Part shown: one piece after another, positions 32,818 through 38,572 of the stretch
Layout of the letters: every line of letters starts with the position of its first letter
Position numbering within the stretch: the stretch's first letter is position 1
NCBI GenBank assembly: GCA_000697335.1
Contig: JNEM01010983.1
Location: 1 to 38,572 of the forward strand
Source of the DNA: Conidiobolus incongruus B7586
Lineage: Eukaryota; Entomophthoromycota; Entomophthoromycetes; Entomophthorales; Conidiobolaceae
Length of the DNA: 38,572 nt
Reading direction: 5' to 3'
Position numbers and translations under genes: made by a program
The notes under the pieces: model-generated
What the model saw: the letters and a program-made list of their open reading frames with translations, nothing else
Told to the model about the DNA's origin: nothing
Database searches by the model: none

Positions 32818-35497
32818 GTCTTAAACCATTTAAATTTAATTGTACTTGCTCAATAATTCAACTACCTGGAGGACTAGTTTAATACTCTGGGAAATTGTCT
32901 TCCTTGATCAATTCAACATTTTTGCCAATTTAGTGCAACCCAGCTTATTCTATTCGATTTTTCAATACTAAAAAACTTATTTTCATTAATATTAACACCA
33001 CATTTAACCTCATTGTTTACCACTTCTATTTCATTACCTATATATTTGTATCCATTGTCATCTTCATTTTAACTGTTTTATTAGTTTTAGATATAGATAA
33101 GGGTTTTAGGATTTGGAATTGTAATAAAGTCACAAGTTTTTTAAACTGTTTAATATTGTTGAATTATAGATACTTTATATAAGGATTAAATTGCCATCAA
33201 AATCAGGATAATTCAAAAATATTGATAAAATTTAAAGTTACATAATTTGTGAGGTTATATTTGTATATTTAACCTGTAAATTATTTCAATAATACAGCTT
33301 CGATATCATCCTAAATTCAATTTGACTGCTATATTCTTTGATTGAATATAAAGCAACATAAATGTGTAAATTATAATGCTTATTAATCATCAATAATAAA
33401 ATCTACTAAATATGATTGTAATAAGAATATGAAAGGTTCAGAATTGATATCCTCAATTTGAAATCTAAGGATTTGTATTAAAAATTGATTATATATTAAT
33501 TAACATTTGAATACAACTGATCAAATTATAGTATTTCAATAAAAACGCATTTCCTATGTATCTAAAGGCTTATCATTATAGTATATATACAATATAATGT
33601 TCATTGAATCAATTCTTTCTTTGTAAACTTCATCATATTTTAATTTTTTTCTTCCATAATTTCATTTCAACAATGCTAAATAAAAAGATTATCAATTTCA
33701 TATACTTCCATAATAATTCTTGAGAATTAACAGATTATGTAATATAAATTATTAATCAATCTAATATATTATAATATATATGTAATATCTCATTGGAGTT
33801 ATTTATTGAAAAACCTAAAAAAAATATTGATGTTAATTTTCAAAAGTAAATGAAAAATTTTCCTTTTATGGATTCATCCTTTTCAAAAATAAAATTTATT
33901 TTTTTATAAAAAATTGCTTTTTAATCTTATTTATTAAAATATTAAGTTGTAATATAATCATTTTATTTTTTATTTATTAATAAAATCAAACTTTTAATGA
34001 TTCATTTTTATCAAATATAGAAAATGAATAATTATCCTTATTTTATAATACAATTGTTAATTTTAAAAATTTTTTGAGTAATATAGTGAATAATAACTTT
34101 TTAATCCTTACCAATAGAAATAATTTACATTATATTCAATTTGTAATTATTTTTATAATTTATACATAATGATAAGAATTTTAAGATATCCTTGGGGAGT
34201 TTCTGATATATTCCATTATAATATATCAATATTTGAAATGTTAAAGTTGAATACTAAATAAAATATTCGTGTAGTTTTATTGTTTGATTTCTTAGTTATT
34301 ATCAAATAAGTTCCAAAAGGTTAACACAAATCATTTTGAGTATATTCATTAAATTTAGAGATATTAAAATTGGTTAGTTGAATAATAAGTTAATATATCG
34401 AACACACAATATAACTATATCAAAAATAATTATATTAAAATTAAATTTTATTTCTATGCTGTAATTTTTATTTTAAAAATATTTCAATTATATTAAATAA
34501 TCTATAACATCTTACTATTGTATTAAATATCAATTGATATATTTTAATAATTGAATAAGGATATTAAGTTTAAAAATATTTTCATTTGATTTAGTACCTA
34601 TTAAATATTTAATTAATTTAGCATATTTTCTTTTTATTCTCTGATTTTATAATTTTTATTTTTTAAATTTGGTATATTTCCAAATTTAGAAATTGTCAAA
34701 TTTCACATTGATTAAAATTTGCATAAATTAATCCAAAATCTTTTATAAAAAAATTAATTTAGCATAAGTTTAATTAGGCATAAATCTATTAATTAGTATA
34801 TATTAGTTAATCTATTTTTAAATTATTGAAAAAGTTTTACGCTTTCAAGGACGTAATATCAGTTTATCTACTGAAATTTGATATAAATATGAATAAATTG
34901 TATCTTTATATTTTCAACATAATTTATCTGTGTTAGTTACTTTATATATATTAATATAATTATTATAGTTATTGAAATTTATTATTTTTGTTAAATTACT
35001 AAAATATGATTTTATAAATGTATGCGACCAGTTAATAAAATTAAGTATTATCAAAATTAGTTTGAAATAATTTTAATATTATCATAATCAATATGCATAT
35101 TTTTGTAATTTAATCTCGGTTTCATTCTTTAAATTATCTTAATCACTGTATCTAGTTTATTCTTGACTTGGGTGTAATTTGATACCTAGGTCAAGTTAAT
35201 AAACAGAAATTTAAATATCATTGATTATTTTATTCAAAATAGCATATAATATTTAAGCTTTGACTTTAGAACAGTATATCATTAATTAGTAAACTTAAAT
35301 AGAATTTTCATATGAGATGGAAGCGGGTGGATAGTATTGCTGTACTACAATTAAAAAGAAAAAAGTGTGAAAATACTTGATTTTGAGAATTGATAGAAGA
35401 TATCTTAGCCAATCAATATTGAAAATGAATCTTAATTTTACAACCCCTTAAATAAATTTGATGGAATTCTAAAAATATCGAGTGATTGATATATAAT
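32818..35497. other. Long AT-rich intergenic region
   Basis: About 2.7 kb. The left end is the 3' region of the B56 gene. The rest shows only chance frames. A weak coding-like run of about 34 codons near 34836-34940 (FYAFKDVISVYLLKFDI) is not convincing. A CCAAT occurs at about 35409, ahead of the first copper-transporter promoter. No repeat, RNA gene or mobile element was recognised. Confidence 0.4.
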
Positions 35498-35562
35498 TTG
35501 ACCAATTGACGTTGCTGGTATAAATTGAAGAAATATTTCTTTGGGTTTCTAGAAGCTTTCTT
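35498..35562 (+). promoter_or_regulatory. Core promoter module of CTR copy 1
   Basis: TTGACCAATTGAC (35498-35510) is followed by GTTGCTGG and TATAAATT (TATAAA at 35519-35524), 127 nt before the start codon. The same module, with one base different, precedes copy 2. It contains a CCAAT box and a GCTG core resembling the fission-yeast copper-signalling element bound by Cuf1. This copy has C where that consensus wants T or A. TTTCTAGAAG, a TTCNNGAA palindrome also shared with copy 2, lies at about 35547-35556. Confidence 0.5.
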
Positions 35563-35645
35563 ATTGTATTTTCTTTTTCGTATTTTTTAAGTTTTTGTAA
35601 ATTTTTGGAAAGCCGATTTCAAATATTGGTGTTTATTAATTAGTT

Positions 35646-36647
35646 ATGAAGTTCCTTTATTTATTATCCTTCGCACTTGCTGTCACTTCCAAATCTTGCC
35701 GAGAGGATCCCACTAATGACTCTTGTGTTGATTACCAATTAGATCCTAAAGTTGTCAGCGATTCTCTTGATGACTTGTGTACTCAGATGCCAAATATGCC
35801 TGGTTGTGGTATTGGATACATGTGTGGCAACAACACTAGCGTTCAAAACCAGAGATATTGTAATAAGTTCTCCCTCCTAGCAGATATCTGTGCTACAGAT
35901 ATGCCAAGAATGAGAGGATGTAAACCTTATGTTGAGATATGTAGTGTCAAAGATACAAAGGTTAAGCAGTGTACTGACTATCCTCCTCTCGCGAAACTTC
36001 CAGATACCATGAAAACCGGAAACTTAGTCAAAAGTATTTGTAATGAAATGACTATGGATGGATGTGAAAAATGTAGTGGAGATAAGTCAGCTTATTGTGA
36101 CCTTATTGGAGTCTACTCTCAACTCTGTATTGCTATGCCTGAAATGTACCAGTGTGCTGAATGGAAATCAATGTGTGATGCTCAAGGCTCTAATAAGGAT
36201 AACTTTCCACTTTGTCAAATGTCTGATAACAATACTAATGCTCCTCCTACTATGAGAATGTACTTCCACACTGGATTCGCAGATTATATTCTCTTCAAAG
36301 AATGGGTTCCTCGTACAGCTGGACAATATGCAGGCTCCGTTATTGCCATTATTGTAATGGGAGTCTTTTATGAATTTTTACTTACTCTTCGTAGTCAACT
36401 TGAATCACGCTGGGTTGAACAAAATAACCCCAAGTTAACCGAATATAGTGCTGGACAACTCCGTATTGACATTTCTCGTGCTACATTACAATTCTTTGAA
36501 TCACTTCTTGCATATGCTCTTATGTTGATTACAATGACATTCAATGTAGGACTCTTCTTTGCGGTTATTGTAGGTATTGCACTGGGTACCTTGATCTTCT
36601 CAAGATTCAGAGTCCAAGGCTATATTAAGAGAGCATGTGGATGCTAA
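35646..36647 (+). CDS. CTR-family copper transporter with Cys/Met-repeat ectodomain, copy 1
   Basis: A single-exon protein of 333 residues. Residues 1-16 are a signal peptide. Residues 18-190 form an ectodomain with 18 cysteines in four units. Each unit holds a core such as CTQMPNMPGC (45-54), CATDMPRMRGC (82-92), CNEMTMDGC (132-140) or CIAMPEMYQC (161-170), followed by further spaced Cys. The CTR domain starts with MRMYFHTGFADYILFKEWVP at 203-222, then TM1 (about 225-247), TM2 (about 280-299) with the copper-selectivity motif M293-x-x-x-M297, and TM3 with G310-x-x-x-G314. The C-terminus CGC (331-333) resembles the cysteine metal-handoff tails of CTRs. CTR trimers import Cu(I) at the plasma membrane after reduction. 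Typical CTRs have short Met-rich N-termini, so the large ectodomain is unusual and may bind or store copper. Asn62 in NNTS and Asn195 in NNT are glycosylation candidates. Confidence 0.93.
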   Translation: MKFLYLLSFALAVTSKSCREDPTNDSCVDYQLDPKVVSDSLDDLCTQMPNMPGCGIGYMCGNNTSVQNQRYCNKFSLLADICATDMPRMRGCKPYVEICSVKDTKVKQCTDYPPLAKLPDTMKTGNLVKSICNEMTMDGCEKCSGDKSAYCDLIGVYSQLCIAMPEMYQCAEWKSMCDAQGSNKDNFPLCQMSDNNTNAPPTMRMYFHTGFADYILFKEWVPRTAGQYAGSVIAIIVMGVFYEFLLTLRSQLESRWVEQNNPKLTEYSAGQLRIDISRATLQFFESLLAYALMLITMTFNVGLFFAVIVGIALGTLIFSRFRVQGYIKRACGC

Positions 36648-38017
36648 GCATACTCTTACAATTTCCAATATTCATTTATTACTTTATCCAATTAAAATTA
36701 TTATATGTACACATTTGTAATAAATTTTATTCAAAAATTTTATAATTAAATAATTTTTAAGTTTCAAGTTTAATTATATTTTACTAAATTTGTGAATAAC
36801 AAACCATTCACTCAGTCAAAAATAAAGTTAAATCTTAAAAATCGATATTATTCAATTTTTTTCCATCTAAATTATTTTCAATAATGCACTTTTTTTGAAT
36901 TGTTTCATCATGTGTATTGCAAAATTAATTTAATTATTCAAGTTGGTCCGACCAACGAATATTACTTGTTTCCAAAGTTATACAAATTTTTAAACAAAAT
37001 AATTGTACTTAAAATCAATCAAATCCATTATCCGATTTATCAAATTTAGAAAATAATATGTGATATATTAATATTAATAATTAATCAAAGTTATTACTGA
37101 ATTATCAATTGAAATAATTATTATATCAAATCATTTCACACTTTTGAAAATTTTTAATATTACTCTTTATATATAATACTTCTGGAAATAAGATAAGTAT
37201 ATATTCGTATAATTTGTTGAATTTTACATAATTTAATATGTAATAATCATCCCGATTTAACCTTTTAAATCCATGTAGATAAACATTGTCAGATCATACT
37301 GATATAATCTAGACTTTATGAGGTTCTGTTGTACAGATTTGTTATTGATAGAAATATAATAATGGATTACAATTATCAAATTAAAATAATAATATTTTAT
37401 TAAAGAACTGAATTAATCAGAAAATAATGCAAGTTAATATTAAATACGCTTATCAAATCTGAAAAATGCTGATGTAAAATGAACTTGATCAATTTTATAG
37501 TGTTATAGTAATCAAATTATGATTGAATATGCAAAAAAGTCAAGAACAGTAGGATATTAAATAAAAATTTTCTTACTATTATCTAAAGTCTGATATGTGA
37601 CAAACATTCCATATATGTACTTTGCCTATGCTAGTATATATCACAATAGAGTATAATAATTTAGCTGACCCAAATTGTATTCTTTATCTAATCCATTCAA
37701 ATATTAATTGGTTATTAAATTTGACCCAACCAAGTTATATTATTTGAACTTGGATATAGTTTGAAACTATTTTTAGAGGAAATATGTTTATTAATTATAT
37801 AAAACCGTCGAATAACTTGATTAAAGTTATAAAATATAAAAAATTATTATTTTCATCATTATTTTTCCATATTAACTAATACAAATTTATCCAATAGTTA
37901 AAAAAAGATGTGAAAAAAACGATAAAAAATCGGAAGTTGATAGCTTGAACTTCCAGAAATATTTTAAGTTGGAAGAATATAGTGGAATGATAAAATTTTT
38001 ATTAATCAATATATAAA
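36648..38017. other. Intergenic DNA between the two CTR copies
   Basis: About 1.4 kb without a gene. It has several short perfect inverted repeats: TTGGTC/GACCAA around one base at 36943-36955, CCAAGTT/AACTTGG at 37730-37753 and GGAAGTT/AACTTCC at 37932-37954. They could be factor-binding sites for copy 2 or chance hairpins. I see no trace of a transposon that would explain the duplication. Confidence 0.45.
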
Positions 38018-38090
38018 TTGACCAATTGATGTTGCTGGTATAAATTAAATCAAATGCTTCTTTGAGTTTCTAGAAGTTTTCTTTTTTTAT
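38018..38090 (+). promoter_or_regulatory. Core promoter module of CTR copy 2
   Basis: TTGACCAATTGAT (38018-38030), GTTGCTGG and TATAAATT (TATAAA at 38039-38044), 121 nt before the start codon, repeat the copy 1 module almost exactly. Here ATGTTGCTGG fits the published fission-yeast copper-signalling consensus D(T/A)DDHGCTGD fully. The TTTCTAGAAG palindrome follows at about 38066-38075. Sequences between TATA and ATG otherwise differ between the copies. Confidence 0.5.
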
Positions 38091-38159
38091 AATTTTTTCA
38101 CCCTATAAATTTGAATTCTTTGATAACTTTATTCTACTTTGGTGTTTTATTGATTAGCG

Positions 38160-38572
38160 ATGAAGTTCCTTTATTTATTATCCTTCGCACTTGCTGTCAC
38201 TTCCAAATCTTGCCGAGAGGATCCCACTAATGACTCTTGCGTTGATTACCAATTAGATCCTAAAGTTGTCAGCGATTCTCTTGATGACTTGTGTACTCAG
38301 ATGCCAAATATGCCTGGTTGTGGTATTGGATACATGTGTGGCAACAACACTAGCATCCAAAATGAAAGATATTGTAATAAGTTCTCCCTCCTAGCAGATA
38401 TCTGTGCTACAGATATGCCAAGAATGAGAGGATGTAAACCTTATGTTGAGATATGTAGTGTCAAAGATACAAAGGTTAAGCAGTGTACTGACTATCCTCC
38501 TCTCGCGAAACTTCCAGATACCATGAAAACCGGAAACTTAGTCAAAAGTATTTGTAATGAAATGACTATGGA
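38160..38572 (+). CDS. CTR copper transporter copy 2, partial (runs off window)
   Basis: The first 137 codons of a second Cys/Met-repeat CTR gene, cut by the window end before the fourth repeat unit and the membrane domain. It differs from copy 1 at only six of 413 positions. One is a silent change in the Cys27 codon. Five are clustered over codons 66-69, giving Val66Ile and Gln69Glu. Signal peptide and all cysteines in the visible part are conserved. It lies in the same orientation 2514 nt downstream of copy 1, a recent tandem duplication or a gene-converted pair. Function is inferred from copy 1, since its transporter domain is not visible here. Confidence 0.9.
   Translation, partial: MKFLYLLSFALAVTSKSCREDPTNDSCVDYQLDPKVVSDSLDDLCTQMPNMPGCGIGYMCGNNTSIQNERYCNKFSLLADICATDMPRMRGCKPYVEICSVKDTKVKQCTDYPPLAKLPDTMKTGNLVKSICNEMTM

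Noticed and set aside
1-38572. Virus-derived elements, DNA transposons, LINEs and CRISPR arrays.
   Set aside because: No reverse transcriptase, integrase, transposase or capsid-like frames, no long terminal or inverted repeats and no regularly spaced repeats were seen. The only long repeat is the CTR gene pair.

Overview
The window comes from a very AT-rich eukaryotic nuclear genome with short introns. The spliced introns I could place run about 46 to 85 nt, with GTAAGT/GTATGT-type donors and TTTAG or TATAG acceptors. The gene set points to a fungus: an NF-YC/HAP5 subunit, a chitin-deacetylase-like GPI protein, a Gcn20/ABCF3 ATPase, an SmE core protein, a PP2A B56 subunit and cysteine-rich CTR copper transporters. 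AT content, compact introns and family make-up suggest an early-diverging, Zoopagomycota/Entomophthoromycotina-like lineage. That placement is inference; no marker gene proves it.

Layout. 1-1.9 kb: no gene. 1.9-3.5 kb (-): single-exon CAT-type amino-acid transporter. 3.5-7.3 kb: AT-rich DNA with decayed coding-like patches, one resembling an LRR/F-box gene. 7.3-9.1 kb (+): clear pseudogene of a mitochondrial pentatricopeptide-repeat protein. 9.2-9.75 kb (-): SmE in five exons. 10.05-11.27 kb (+): pseudogene of a two-domain mercaptopyruvate sulfurtransferase. 13.5-14.3 kb (+): dienelactone hydrolase. 15.7-16.5 kb (+): Alr4036-type FMN-binding split-barrel protein. 17.0-19.0 kb (+): nine-exon cap-type 2'-O-methyltransferase with a complete K-D-K-E tetrad. 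19.6-20.4 kb (+): NF-YC with a start-codon-only first coding exon and a 15-nt microexon. 20.6-21.4 kb (-): GPI-type CE4 deacetylase-like protein that has lost both zinc-binding histidines. 21.5-22.15 kb (-): unrecognised coding-like pieces. 22.2 kb (-): tRNA-Ala(AGC). 22.3-25.0 kb: AT-rich with a few coding-like islands. 25.0-27.2 kb (+): ABCF3/Gcn20. 27.2-30.2 kb: AT-rich, with a possible decayed multi-exon gene at 28.5-29.2 kb. 30.2-32.8 kb (+): twelve-exon PP2A B56 subunit. 35.6-36.6 kb (+): CTR copper transporter with a large Cys/Met-repeat ectodomain. From 38.16 kb (+): a second, almost identical copy that runs off the end.

There is no operon-like organisation. Most genes are housekeeping: splicing, mRNA capping, translation control, phosphatase regulation and CCAAT transcription. 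The most interesting system is the tandem CTR pair. Each transporter carries four Cys/Met units in front of its channel. The two coding regions are about 98.5% identical over the visible part, and both share a short promoter module (CCAAT box, a GCTG element like the fission-yeast copper-signalling element, and TATA) although the rest of their upstream DNA has diverged. No virus-derived element, transposon or CRISPR array was recognised.
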